This document shows, piece after piece, positions 31,601 to 42,756 of a DNA stretch of 64,000 nt. How positions within the stretch are numbered: the stretch's first letter is position 1; every line of letters begins with the position of its first letter. Where the stretch lies: the NCBI GenBank assembly GCA_904066235.2, contig CAJFCV020000004.1, forward strand, positions 1,612,001-1,676,000, in the 5' to 3' direction. A program made the position numbers and the translations under genes. The stretch comes from Bursaphelenchus xylophilus. Its lineage: Eukaryota > Nematoda > Chromadorea > Rhabditida > Aphelenchoididae. The notes beneath the pieces were generated by a model. That model was not told the origin of the DNA. It made no database searches and saw nothing but the letters and a program-made list of their open reading frames with translations.

Positions 31601-31784
31601 CCCAAAGTATTTCAGCGGAATCTATCCAAAGGAATCCAATAACACCCACAAAGACTTGTATCAACCGTTTATCCAAAGGAAGGTCGTACAATACCGGCTG
31701 GCCCCTGTCCCTATCGTTCCAAAGCCTGTCTCTTTGTTGCGTTGCGGGACCCAGGCCGGGGAGCGGAGCGGTCCTGGCACCATT

Positions 31785-31858
31785 TCTGTCGGGAAAATAA
31801 TGAATAATGTGGATTTGTTTTTTAATCGTATAACTCATTATTTCCCCGACATACCGAT
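31785..31858. mobile_element. Short family A element (about 75 bases)
   Basis: Left TCTGTCGGGAAAATAATGAA and right inverted TCATTATTTCCCCGACATAC with a short interior (TAATGTGGATTTG). The same short version starts at 37788. Confidence 0.65.
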
Positions 31859-32102
31859 AAATTGATGGGTGACAATTTCCTGTCTAAAATATCCCAAAAA
31901 TGGTGGGACACAGTTCGGAAAACAAGGTCTAACAAATCCTGATTCTTTGTAACGTGGACTTTTTTCATTAGGAGCCGACCTGCTCCCAAGCCTCTCGTCT
32001 GCTATATGTTGTAAAACTTTCATCAAACTTTCAAATAAGGAATTGGCCGCAACGAACCCTGGCAAAACATATTCGCTGTATACGGAATAAATTTCTATTT
32101 TA

Positions 32103-32200
32103 GGTCGAAGTGTTTGCGTAGCTGCTGTTAACGATGACGCGAAACACGGGCGGTAAACAAAAAAGACGTCCGGTGTACAAGCTGATTGCCGTAATCTATC
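32103..32200 (+). promoter_or_regulatory. oac copy C upstream block
   Basis: The words GGTCGAAGTGTTTGCGTAGC and GCTGATTGCCGTAATCTATC match the blocks upstream of copy B and the relic copy. The first part of the block is missing here. Confidence 0.45.
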
Positions 32201-32351
32201 AGTCTAAAAATACAATAAAGAGCACTTTGTTGCGTCAAGAATCACATCGCCACCCGGGAAATGAATTGTGTCGCGACAAAATCAAATTGTTGTTCACTTG
32301 AGCGACGCGTTTGGCGCAGCGGCTCAATATTTTCCCGACTGACTGATAACC
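32197..32351. mobile_element. Family A element immediately upstream of oac C
   Basis: Left end TATCAGTCTAAAAATACAAT is decayed; right end ATATTTTCCCGACTGACTGA is well kept. It is followed by AACCCATTTTTTTAG, a splice acceptor-like site (32362), and by the start codon at 32393, just as at copy B. Confidence 0.7.
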
Positions 32352-32392
32352 CATTTTTTTAGTCCGTGAATCTCGTCAAGTTGTGAAGTCAA

Positions 32393-35300
32393 ATGGAGTT
32401 GGATATTCAAGGGCTTCGTTGCGTAGCCGTCGTCTTCGTAGTGCTCTTCCATTTATGGCCGACGACTTTTCGTAATGGGTTCTTGGGCGTCGACATGTAA
32501 GCTATTTTATAATTGCTGAGTTTAGCAACCACGGGAAGGGACTGTCGGGAAGATAATGTGGATTCGTAGCAGATTGGGGGGACGGTACCTCAAGTCGGGG
32601 TCAACGGAAAAAAAGGCAGCGAAGGGGAAAGGTAATTTGGGAAATTACATCCTCCCCCTTTTGCCCTAGGGGCCCGGTGGAGAAGCTGATAAAAAATTGG
32701 CCCGGCCCGTTCTAACATTTTTGGAGGCCAGCTGTCCGATTCCACCTTCGGATAGAAAAGAAATAACGAGATGGCGTGTGGTCTTGCGGTTGTCTCTGCA
32801 GTTGATTACCTTCAGCACCTTCTACCTGGAAATACTTGGCCTTCCAAGTGGAAGGTTGCGGATGTGGAAATCGGGTAATCGAATGATTACGTTCCCCTTT
32901 AAAATCAACACGAGAATAAACGATAATCAACTCGAACAGATAGATTTAGAAAGGTTACGGTGCACGGCAAACCGGAATAGAACAAATCTCCATCGAACAT
33001 TCTCGAACATCGGGGGAAAACAGCTGGGGAAACAGTTGACACGGGGACATCTCTCTCTCTCTCCATAAATTGATACATCGTGGATAACTCCAGGTTCCGT
33101 GGGATCTGACACCGGCCCGGCCCTGGAAACGATAAAAATTTTTACGCCTGGCCCGGTAGCTTAACGTCAATTGTTTAAACGTCATCTTCTTTAAATAAAA
33201 GCCTTCTACGTTAAAAAAAAAGATTCTTCAGTCTGTGGGACGGCCTGCGAAAAAATAGGAAGAACCCGGTAAAAAGTAGACATGGCCCGGCAAAAATTAT
33301 TAAGTCCGAAATTCAGGCCCGCTTGCTATGGCTGGTTCAGCCTCCTAACCGCTGACTTTGCTTTGCAGATTCTTCGTCATCTCAGGCTACTTGATGCACC
33401 AAATCCTCAGCTCCAAAGAGTTCACAACTCAAAATGTGATTACGTTTTATTTCCGAAGGATCCGCCGGATAGTCCCAACGTATATCGCAGTATTAATTCT
33501 CACCGTACTTGCCTCCATCTACATCTTTGCCCCTAGCGATTACCCGACAATTCTTCGAGAGCTCTCTTCCGCCGCTTCCTTTACCTCCAACATATTCAAC
33601 TTGCCGGCTCAAGGGTATTTCGCGAAAAACAATGCGGTTCCCTTGTTCTCGCATACATGGTCGTTGTCAGTGGAGTTACAATTCTATCTGATTGTGCCTG
33701 GTATCTATTACTTGTATCATCGTCTACGAAATTTTAGTGGATTTGGTGGGATTTGTGTTGTAATGGCAATTGGATTGGTCTCACTTGGATATCAAGTTCA
33801 TTATCGGGAAAGTAAGTAATTAACATGGCTTACAATCAATTAACTAAATTGCCAGATGTCAACCTTGCCCATATGAGTCTCTTCTCTCGAATCTGGCAAT
33901 TTCTCATCGGGTTTTTGGCGAACGCCCTACAGCCGAAGCAGGCTGAAGGCTTGTATCAAAAACTGCCTCAGCACGAAGAAGACACCCCTCTTGTTACGAC
34001 ATTCAATGTCGGATTCGCCATCAAATGCATGCTTTTCATTGTCCTGTTGCTTCAATTGTATTGTCCAATCACCTCCGTCGGCAGCGTCGACCGATTTCTT
34101 TGCACCTTAACGGCCGCTTTGTTCATAATGATCAAGGAAAGGAATTTTTTGGAGAACAACTTTTACGTTTACATTGGTGACGTCTCCTATTCGTTGTATC
34201 TTCTTCATTGGCCTGCAATATTGATCAGTAAATACGTTATGTCATGGGGGTTTGACGGGCCTTCCAGTCCTGGTAAGGAAGTGAAATAGGGCGTTTATAA
34301 AGACTCTCAAAATGTTATAATCGCCGTTTTCAGAAGGCGTGTTGCTCTTTGAAGCCGCACTCTTGTCCAGTGTTCTTTTGGAGAACACTTTTAAGAAGAT
34401 TCAGAGCTGCGTCACATCTTGGCGCCACCTCTCTTGCCTTCTATTCGTATTATACATGCTTCTTAATGCCGCTGCATTCAACATGCATCTTAAGCGTCAA
34501 GACAGCTTTTTAACCAGCCGTTTCGTCATTGGAAGCAACTCCACGGAGGAGCTACACGATAATTCGACCAGTAAATTAAGGAAGTTCGTGGTGGACACAG
34601 TGAAGAAGGACTTGTTGCTCTATGAAAGCAGGAACTTGAATCTGACTAACGATGAAGCCGCTATTTTACAAGCAGAGGCAGACATTTTAAAAGATTACTT
34701 CAGGAATGAATGCATATTTGAGTTGGATAAGAAGTATGGCTTTAAACGTTTCGCTGCCGTTGACATGGCATGCGAGTCCGAGGTAGGCAAGGGGTTTCAT
34801 ACGGAGGTTTGTTGTGGAATAGTTTTTTTTGCTGTAGAGATTTGGCTAAAATATGCAACTCATTGCGAACTCCAATGTACAAAATCCCCAATCTTTTCAT
34901 TTTGTAGGGCTCGGGTGGCAAGGAAATCCTGGTCATCGGCAATAGCTTAGCACAGGATATTTACATGGGAATTGAGGCGAAAATGAAGCACATCTACAAA
35001 CGTGTAACGTTGTATGCTCTTGCATGCGCCATCCCTTTCTTTGGAGCGGCGACGTCAGAAAATCATTTCGTGACAACGATCAAGACATGGGGCCGACCAA
35101 TCGACATCTTGGTGGTTAGACACTCGTAAGCAGTTGGAGGGTTGTTGTCACGGCTCTTGTGGGTAACCACTTTGCGGGCAGCCGATATATACCGATTAGG
35201 ATTACGATTTTTTAACCGTAATCTACGTAGTATGAGAGAAATTTTGCAACGACAACTCCTTAGTTCTTACAAGTACACGAATTTATGGAATTCATCCACT

Positions 35301-36648
35301 GCTTTTAAAGCTATGGGAGTTTGTCAAAAAAAATGATTTTTGCACCCTTAAAAATCACTTGCTTACTTTATGATAACTACTCAAGCCATTTATTCACCTG
35401 GAGACTTAATTCGCAACATCCAGCTGCCAACTTCATCGTTTGAATTTCCTTTTGTAAGCAAATGTTGGTTGATTTCCAAACATGCCCGCAGAATCTCCGC
35501 GCTTTTTCGCTGCCCGCAAAGTGGTTGCTCGCGCGTGGGCCGCCGAAGAGTTTGCTTTGAGATTTATAGCTGTAATTTAGATATTATCAGATTGGAGGGA
35601 AGCCATCAATCAACCTGTGTCCACCATTGCCAGTAAGTTTAGCATAAACATAAACCTTATGAGGGTCGTGTTTTGTAAACAGAAGGTTTGCAAGACTGAC
35701 CCGATACATTGGCCAAAAACGTACCATTCTGCATCCGGGAAATATCAAAAATGCAGCAAAATACCTCCCTCTCCAAGTGAAAAAACTCCGATTTCAAAAG
35801 CTCTTTTTGTGAGGGAAAGGGCGCGCACTTCAAAGCGAAGTCTTTCAGTTGGACAGGGAGGCATTTTGTCACATGTTTGACACTTCCCGGATGCAAACTG
35901 ATACGTTTTTTGCCGCTGGATCAGGTCCCTCACTGTACTCCTTCCCTTTCTAGGAGGACTACCTCAAAACCCAATTCCTAAAAGATGCACAAGCCTTTTA
36001 CGGGAACGTCAGCAAAATAGCGAAGACGGTAGTCATCTCATTCTCAGAGTATGAAACCGGCTTTAACACGCAAAAGTTCAACAAGGCTCTGGCCGCAAAC
36101 AACCTGAGTGGGTTGAACTTGAATTATACGGTATGTTTTTTAAACAAAAAATACAGGTTTTGGGGCTATGGTAGTTCAGCCCCCCACGAAAGGTAGTTAA
36201 AACCCCCACTGCTTTTGTGGGTTCAGAATGGAAGAGGGGGGTTGTACTGGGCCATGGGGGGCTGAACTGGACTGTAGGGTGTTCTACCTTACCCCTCAAG
36301 GTTTTTTATATACTAAAGTCTATATATGCCCTCAGGCAAGTACAATATAAGTTCGCTGAGCCATCTTGGACAACCTTTTAAGCCTTCAAATTTCAGCAGC
36401 ATCGCAAACTAGCCGCAAAATACGATGACGTCATTAAAGCGGTCAATTGTTCAAACTGCATAAAAGTTGACTTCATGTCCGGCTTCTGCAGCCACATTAC
36501 GGACATTTGTCAAGTTGTCAGTGAGCGGAAACTCCCGTTCCTCGTCGATGATATTCATCAATCCCCGTTTGGGGACTTTGTAATGGCCGATGTCTTAACA
36601 GATGAGCTGGAAAGGCATGGGGTTTTAAGTAATAAAACGGTAAAATAA
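32393..36648 (+). CDS. Acyltransferase-3 / SGNH membrane protein (oac family), copy C
   Basis: Exons are 32393-32496, 33369-33811, 33856-34272, 34334-34782, 34908-35125, 35581-35632, 35954-36130 and 36397-36648, giving 703 residues, the same length as copy B. Exon lengths are identical to copy B throughout. Landmarks are FFVISGYL, FYFRRIRRIVPTY, VIGNSLAQD (Ser about 484) and DDIHQSPFGD (Asp 671, His 674). The strong similarity of B and C, including introns and flanks, indicates a recent tandem duplication. Intron 6 has gained a family B element and intron 7 a family J repeat. As in B, a family A element abuts the presumed leader acceptor. Substrate and tissue role are unknown. Confidence 0.88.
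33100..33332. mobile_element. GGCCCGG-family remnant in oac-C intron 1
   Basis: CACCGGCCCGGCCCTGGAAA at the left and AGGCCCGCTTGCTATGGCTG at the right, with ACATGGCCCGGCAAAAATTA between. It occupies the same position as the element in intron 1 of copy B. Confidence 0.5.
35700..35934. mobile_element. Family B element in oac-C intron 6
   Basis: Left CCCGATACATTGGCCAAAAA is decayed; right end GGATCAGGTCCCTCACTG is intact and followed by TA. The equivalent intron of copy B lacks it, so the insertion followed the B/C duplication. Confidence 0.75.
36160..36300. mobile_element. Family J inverted-repeat element in oac-C intron 7
   Basis: GGGGCTATGGTAGTTCAGCC at the left and GGGGGGCTGAACTGGACTGT at the right are inverted. 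A related copy with the end GGGGGCTGAACTACCAAAGC is at 47725-47885. It is absent from the matching intron of copy B. Confidence 0.6.
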
Positions 36649-36740
36649 TAGATGCTCTCTGGAAATTACATGGTGCCATAAACATGAAAAATTAATCCGG
36701 AAGTGTAATAGTCGAGAAGCCATTGTGTTGCACGAGTTTT

Positions 36741-36872
36741 ATCAGTCTGTCGGGAAAATAATGTGGATTTGAAAAATGTCTCGCCTCGTCGCTGTCGCGC
36801 ATCAATCCCCTAGTCGTCGCAAAGCGATGACCGGCGATTTCAAAGCCACATTATTTTCCCGACGGGCTGATT
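36741..36872. mobile_element. Family A element downstream of oac C
   Basis: Left TATCAGTCTGTCGGGAAAAT, right ACATTATTTTCCCGACGGGC. It is the counterpart of 30165-30292 downstream of copy B. Confidence 0.7.
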
Positions 36873-37009
36873 GTCTCGAAAATATTGTCAAGGCAATTTT
36901 CCATACTCTAGGCCTCCCGCAAAAGTCTTGGGACAAATTTTTTGACGAGCAAAGAAAGTCAGAGCGACAGTCGAACAAAAGAGAATTGCATTGCGCAAAA
37001 AGTCGGAAA

Positions 37010-37480
37010 TTGCACAGTGCAAAACTTTGTGAACGGACACTCAATCTGTCGGAAAAATAATGGCGAGCCGTTGCGCCTCGGAATCGCCCATCATCGCTGT
37101 GCGACGGCTACCCGCAGCTGGAAGAGATTTGTTGCGCTATGACTCCTCCAGAGACCTAGCGCGCAATAGTGGCGGGTCTTTGCTGCCAAGACCCGCCACA
37201 ATTTTCCCCACAAGTTGCTATTGAGACTTTTGCGATTTTTTCCATCTCACATCCTCAATAGTGGGATGGTAAGTGAAACTGCTACGATTTTAGCAGCAAT
37301 TTTACTCAAAATTTGATGTTTATTGCCAATTTTTGATGAGAAATAAGCTAAAACAGGCTGTTTTCGACCTAATTTGGCACCATAGGGAAAATACGAAGAC
37401 TGAAAATACCAGTTGTAAAATTTCGCAAAACTTTTACATAGCAAAAATTGAAAATTTGAACGAAAATCAGTCAAATTCGC
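37010..37480. repeat. Downstream block of the oac-C unit, matches 31180-31600
   Basis: Shared words include GTGAACGGACACTCA, GTGCGACGGCTACCCGCAGC, CTTTGCTGCCAAGACCCGCC and AAATACCAGTTGTAAAATTT. This defines the right boundary of the duplicated unit. Confidence 0.65.
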
Positions 37481-37534
37481 CAAAAAAACCCCGCGAAAAG
37501 CAGCAAAAAGAGCCGCATTTTTCATCAAAAGCAA

Positions 37535-37765
37535 AAAGAGAGGGAACGCCGCCGTGCCGGAGTAGCTGATTGGTTCGCGTATCCTTGTAATGTTCGACCC
37601 TTCGCGAGAGCTTAGGGGTTCGTTTCCGCCACCACGCTTCGGCGTAAAGTTGGATTCGATTTCGCTCATTTGGAGATCGCTGCCAGTCTTAAGGCGAACG
37701 GTGCAAATGCGCATCAAAAACCTCTGTGTTCTGTAGACAGCTGCTGCAGTTTTGCTTTTGGTTTT
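37535..37765 (+). repeat. tRNA-derived SINE-like element, second copy
   Basis: Head GCCGCCGTGCCGGAGTAGCT (A box TAGCTGATTGG), then GGGGTTCGTTTCC as a degenerate B box, then the shared tail CGGTGCAAATGCGCATCAAA and CTGTAGACAGCTGCTGCAGT. The order of parts is the same as at 22595-22815, which supports a single element family. Confidence 0.5.
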
Positions 37766-37787
37766 GTTTTATGAACAGCACTTGTTC

Positions 37788-38100
37788 ATCTGTCGGGAAA
37801 ATAATGAATAATGTGGATATGACGCAGAAAAATGTATTGCCTTGTTGCAGCCGCGCACCATGTCTTCAGCGGCGGTTAAGCGATGATTTCAAGACGCAAA
37901 AAATCGAGATTATTTTCCCGACAAGCTGATAGATTATTGGCAATGCAATTTTCTATCAGTACACCGGGAAAATAATGGGCACTCTGCCGCATTGAAAATC
38001 GCATCGCCGCCGGGAAAATGAATTGTGCCGCAGCAAGTTCAAATTGCTTCTCGCTTCAGCGATGCAATAACGGCATTGCGATAATTGCAGGGTCTTACAA
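37788..38100. mobile_element. Two adjacent family A elements
   Basis: The first (37788-37931) runs from TCTGTCGGGAAAATAATGAA to ATTATTTTCCCGACAAGCTG. The second starts TATCAGTACACCGGGAAAAT at 37957 and lacks its right end; it contains the family words CATCGCCGCCGGGAAAATGA and TCTCGCTTCAGCGATGC. Confidence 0.65.
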
Positions 38101-38366
38101 AAAACGTGAAGGAAAGTGGAAGGCTATAACTTCCGGTGGAGGTGGCGCAGGGACTTCATATTTGAAATATGTATTTTTAAAAGACATTAGCTTTTGTTTA
38201 AGAAATAACAAGCTTTTAAAACACGATTTCTGACTCACTGAATCAGCCGTGTGCAAGGCCGGGACATAGAAAAAAATCGATTTTGGGGTTTTTGTTTTAA
38301 AATGACTGCAGGCATCCAGTTAACATATGGCTGAAATATTTTTGTCTAATTCTCGCATTAACCTAC

Positions 38367-38579
38367 TGTCGTGGCGCGTAATCAATCATATCCCCGCGCG
38401 GCGGGATAAGAGAGATGCGCACCCCGATTTCCCCCAGTTGGCTTGTATTGTAGGCTCCGCATACGGACGCGTATACGGAGGGTCTCCTCAATAAAGTATT
38501 GAGTACAAACGCCTTCGGATAGTATAAGGTTTTCAAGCGACTGAGAACCAGGGTCTAGGGTAAATACCTACCCACAACA
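38367..38579. mobile_element. Solo LTR-like insertion inside the palindrome
   Basis: The 213-base segment begins TGTCGTGGCGCG and ends CCCACAACA, i.e. TG...CA with inverted termini TGTYGTGG. CTAC occurs on both sides (38363-38366 and 38580-38583), while the matching site in the right arm (about 40135) has CTAC only once. The interior contains AATAAA near 38491. These features fit a solo long terminal repeat left by recombination of a retrotransposon. No internal retroelement genes are present. Confidence 0.65.
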
Positions 38580-38867
38580 CTACTGTAATTTACAATTTAC
38601 TGTTTTTACAGTAATCGACTATAACAACAAAACGACAAGTCAGAAATGGCTGAAATTGACAATACTTATGTTTTAGGCTATGCCCGTCATAAAAAACGCT
38701 GAATTTGGGCCGTCGGGTTACTGTAACATACCGCAATGTGGGTTCGGCCGAACAAAATCGGCCATAAAAAAGTTATTTCCCAAATGCCGCAGCTGATTTT
38801 TACATATGTTAATCAGCATAAAATTCTGCACTAGAAACATTAAAAAAAAGTGTAAAAAGTCATCACC

Positions 38868-38942
38868 CCTTTTTCGTGGTGTAGTGGATTTTGGTCAAAT
38901 TTAGTAATCCAAAGGTCGCGGGTTCGATCCCCGTGGAAGGAA
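38868..38942 (+). other. tRNA-like sequence within the palindrome
   Basis: A T-arm GCGGG-TTCGATC-CCCGT with the B box GGTTCGATCCC, and an upstream GGTGTAGTGG resembling a D-arm A box, lie about 45 bases apart. The anticodon region has no normal 7-base loop and the acceptor stem pairs only partly. The right arm of the palindrome keeps the first half but lacks the T-arm. It is probably a decayed tRNA or pol III promoter, not a working tRNA gene. Confidence 0.35.
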
Positions 38943-40277
38943 AATGCGTAAAACTGTACAAAACCTCAAAAAATTGGTTGAGATGGATTGATTATGTATA
39001 TCAGAAGTACGAAAAATTGTATCAAAGTTGATTTCCGAACTTGAAAGCATTTTTTTGATGATGAAACTTGGATTTTGGTTTCCGTGGATTACGGTGCGAA
39101 ATGAGCCTAGGAAATGGCTACAGTTGTTTATAATTAGGTTTTTTAGCCTTCTGAATTCAATGGAGCAGGATTTTTGGCCATAGGATTACTGTAACATAGA
39201 CAAAACGGATTTCGGCCGCTTAAAATCGGCCGTAAAACGGTTGTTTCTAAACATACGCAGCTAATTCTTCAATTTTTGGAATCAGCGTGAAATTCTGCTC
39301 TAGAATCATTAAATATATTAACCTAACTGGCCGCACAAATTCCAACGATTTTTTTCGAGCAGATTAGAAAATTTTCAGTAAAAAAAAGTCATCCGTGGAA
39401 ATCGAGAAAAAAAATCTGAGATTTTGGTCTAGAAATGTTCGCATACGTTGATGAAACTTACCCTCAAAATATTTTTGGCTAATTCTTTCGCTAATATAGT
39501 TTTATTTACAATTTCCAAGTTTTCAAGTAAGTCACCACTGAAAAAAAAGTATTCAACCAATAAGCCATTGTTTAGGTGAAAATTTTGTGAAATTTCACGC
39601 TGATTCCAAAAATTGAAGAATTAGCTGCGTGTGTTTAGAAACAGCCGTTTTACGGCCGATTTTAAACGGCCGAAATCCGTTTTGTCTATGTTACAGTAAT
39701 CCTATGGCCAAAAATCCTGCTCCATTGAATTCAGAAGGCTAAAAAACCTAATTCTAAACAACTGTAGCCATTTCCTAGACTCAATTCGCACCGTAATTCC
39801 GCGACCTTTGGATTACTAAATTTGACCAAAATCCACTACACCACGAAAAAGTGGTGATGACTTTTTACACTTTTTTTAAATGTTTCTAGTGCAGAATTTT
39901 ATGCTGATTAACATATGTAAAAATCAGCTGCGGCATTTGGGAAATAACTTTTTTATGGCCGATTTTGCTCGGCCGAACCCACATTGCGGTATGTTACAGT
40001 AACCCGACCGCCGAAATTCTGGATTCAAAATGACGAGCATGCCCGAAAACACCAGTATTCTCAATTTCAGCCATTTCTAGTGAGTAGTTATGTTGTAATA
40101 GTCGATTACTGTAAAAACATTAAATTGTAAATTACAGTAGGTTAATGAGAGAACTCGGCAAAAATATTTCAGGAATATGTTTACTGGATGCCTGCGGTCA
40201 TTTTAAAATCAAAAACTCAAAATCGATTTTTTTCTATGTCCACGGCTGATTCAGTGACTCAAAAATCGTGTTTTAAA

Positions 40278-40575
40278 GTGCAAACTGAGGTCGCTACGAC
40301 CTTCTGAAGTAAAGGCATCTCTACCCCGAAAACCAGGTTTTTTCAGTTGAAAATGATCGAGAAATTACGGTCTTTTTCGGTCGAAAATCACCAGGAAATG
40401 TTGGATTTTTTTGGGGGTTTCGATATGGGTGATGTTTATTTTTTGGTCCTTGTGATCTGTTTTACCGAGGTTTTGACATTAATGGAATTGTGAAATTTCA
40501 ATATTTTAATTTAAACTTTATTGCTTATTAAATCAGGCATGTTCATGAAATAAAAGCAGTGTCCGACAATTTCTT
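40278..40575. other. No gene seen between palindrome and TTL gene
   Basis: The stretch contains GACCGAAAAAGACCGTAATT (inverse of CGGTCTTTTTCGGTC) and AT-rich sequence. It holds the 3' flank of the minus-strand transthyretin-like gene, including TTTATT near 40507 (AATAAA on the minus strand). Confidence 0.4.
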
Positions 40576-41812
40576 TTAATTTCCTTGAGCACAGTACTCC
40601 CACGGTCTCTCTTCTCCATTGTTATTCAGCTCTGTTTCGGTTTCAGTCTTGTAGATGTGGGCTTCGCGACATTTTCGGGCTGGCCCATGACTTCCACAAA
40701 GATGGGTTCTAAACATTACATACATTTTGGCTTGAAATAAAATTTTTTTGCGGTTATAAGAAACGAGCTTTAGCTGCTAAAAAACCCTCTTACACCTTGA
40801 TCATAGCCCTGGCGTCGTTGTTGCGGGCCCCTCTCAGTCGGAACCAATTGTTCCCGTCCCAATGGGGCTGGTTTGAAATAATAGAGTACTTGGTCATCAT
40901 TCCGCGGCCCTCGTATTTCTCGATTAATTGCACTTTCTAAAAAGGTAGGCGTTGGAAACTTTAGCGAAACTTTTTTGGCTTTGTTGCCGCCTAGTTTCTC
41001 TAGGTAGTACTTTTAGTACAGGATTAACTGCATCAATTTTCCATCGATACACAAAGATTAGTCGCCTTTGCGGCAACATTTGTTCTGGAAAATCTAGGTG
41101 ATTTCTTCTTCCCTCGAAAACAAAATTTATGCACCCTGAGGCCCTTCTTTTTTGCGCTCTCTCTCTCACGCGATGTTCGCAAAAGTGTCTGGGCGCAGAT
41201 TGCGCAGGGTAAAGTAAAATTGTATGTAGGGCGTAGCTAGGGTAAGGGGAGGGATACCAGTCGAAGAAAGAAGTGGTAGGGAACCAAGGTTATTTTGCAT
41301 AGTGACATCGACCTCCTCCACCAAAATTTTTTGCCAGCTATGTATGTAGCCCCACGGTAAATGAAACCTGTGCCTCGCAACCGGAGCATCTACACTTGCA
41401 GGCCTAATCCTATGGCAAAAAACGTACCATTTTGCATCCGGGTGTATCAAAAAATGTGGCAAAATACCTCTCCCTCTACAAGTGAAAAACCGATTTCAAT
41501 AGCGCGCTCGCTCTTGTTGTGAGGGAAAACTCCTTCAAAACGGAGTTTTCTTAGTTGGAGAAGGAGGCATTTTGCTACATTTTTTATCCTTCCCGGATGT
41601 AAAATGAGACGTTCTTTGTCACTAGATCATGTCCGTCACTGTAGCCTATGTTAACAGCACACACTTACAATTACATCGTCTGGTCCCCAGGTCTTCCCCA
41701 TGCACAACACTTTCCCCCTCATCTCAAGTCTTGTTCTGTAATCATCTTTTCGTTGCGCATTGACACAGACCAAAAGCAAATAGCATAGTGAAATTGTCGC
41801 AGTTAGCTTCAT
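40576..41812 (-). CDS. Transthyretin-like (TTL/ttr) secreted protein 1
   Basis: Minus-strand exons are 41812-41669, 40936-40794 and 40708-40576, with agreeing phases 0 and 2, giving 139 residues. MKLTATISLCYLLLVCVNA is a signal peptide. The mature part shows the TTL layout: a first strand with GKVLCMGKTWGPDDV, then VKVQLIEKY, a central segment ending WFRLRGA, and HLC followed by CREAHIYK. The length and two intron phases match the second TTL gene in this window (44847-47421). TTL proteins are a large nematode family of secreted, transthyretin-fold proteins; a few bridge apoptotic cells or bind lipids, but most are uncharacterised. The sequence is divergent and the assignment rests on architecture. 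The large intron carries family I and B repeats. Confidence 0.65.
41222..41352. mobile_element. Family I repeat
   Basis: GGGCGTAGCTAGGGTAAGGG at the left and GCCAGCTATGTATGTAGCCC at the right are imperfectly inverted. Related copies lie at 54708-54846 and 58826-58942. Confidence 0.5.
41402..41638. mobile_element. Family B element in TTL-1 intron
   Basis: Left CCTAATCCTATGGCAAAAAA, right GATCATGTCCGTCACTG followed by TA. Middle words CCGATTTCAATAGCGCGCTC and AGTTGGAGAAGGAGGCATTT are typical. Confidence 0.7.
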
Positions 41813-41961
41813 TTTGAATTCGCTTGAAATTCGATTTGACAAACGTAGTCGTCCGCGTAGTTAATTATATGCTAATTGAATGGGGGTTTCGTTCATTACA
41901 CCGTTATTTTTATTTAATTACTGATTAATTTTTGGTTTAAAAGCCTTGAATCTGTGGACAC

Positions 41962-42575
41962 GTCGTGTCAACACAAAATCGATATGTACGGGGCGTTGGA
42001 CTTGTGGATATCCAAATAACAGTTGTTGAAGGCGCCTACGAGGCCTGAAAAAGCCGTTGGATGCTCAGCGGACGCACGGCGAAGGCGCACTGGAAGCTTG
42101 CGAAGACTTGCTATACCACCACTTTCCATTGGCAAAAAACGTATAATTTTGCATCCGGGAAGTATCAAAAATGTGGCAAAGTACCTCTTACTACAATAAA
42201 AAAAGCCGTTTTGAAAGATGCGCCCTTTCCCTCACAAAAAAGAGGGGGTGCGCTTTTGAAATCGGAGCTTTTTCACTTGGAGAGGGAGGTATTTTGCTGC
42301 ATTTTCGATACTTCCCGGATCCAAAATGGTACGTTTTTTGCCAATGGATCAGGTCCGCCACTGTAGATGCTCCAGTTGCGAGGCACAGGTTTTATTTAGC
42401 GTGGAGCTAGATAACGTTTTGAAGGACGCGCGCTTTTCCTCCACAAAAAGACCGTCGCGCTTTTGAAATCGTGGTTTGTCGCTTCGAGAGGGAGGTATTT
42501 TGCTACATTTTGTGACACTTCCTCAATGCAAAATGTTACATTTTTTGTCACTGGATCAGGTTCCTCACTGTGAGC
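41962..42575. repeat. Family E fragment followed by two family B copies
   Basis: 41962-42110 is a family E piece (CGTGTCAACACAAAATCGAT, GGCGAAGGCGCACTGGAAGC). 42120-42364 is a family B element lacking its left CAGTG but ending GGATCAGGTCCGCCACTG. 42413-42573 is the right two thirds of another B copy ending GGATCAGGTTCCTCACTG. Confidence 0.6.
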
Positions 42576-42756
42576 TTGACCCAGTCTAGGCTTGCCGATT
42601 TTTATGGTATAAAATGCCCCTGTGCCTGTCATCTTCCAAAGACTTGATTTTTTCGCGTGGTGGCCAATCCGCGGAACTTCTAAAGCCCTAAAAATGCCCA
42701 AACGTTCCAGTCTCGATACCAGTTTATTCCTCAAAAACAAACAACTTGAATCCGGC

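Larger units (their letters stand above)
38215..40277. mobile_element. 2-kb palindromic (fold-back) element
   Basis: The arms run from 38215 inward to about 39300 and from 40277 inward to about 39595, with a unique centre of about 290 bases. The ends are TTTAAAACACGATTT and its inverse, with TTAA at each edge. Inner matches include GCAGCTGATTTTTACATATG, GGCCGAACCCACATTGCGGT and CAGCGTGAAATTC with their inverses. Length differences between the arms are explained by an LTR-like insertion (38367-38579) and about 165 extra bases after 38925 in the left arm. Palindromic TTAA-flanked repeats are described in Caenorhabditis; membership is inferred. No transposase is seen. Confidence 0.75.

Noticed and set aside
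38868..38942. Functional tRNA gene
   Set aside because: The T-arm is good, but the anticodon loop is abnormal and the acceptor stem pairs poorly; it lies within a transposon arm.
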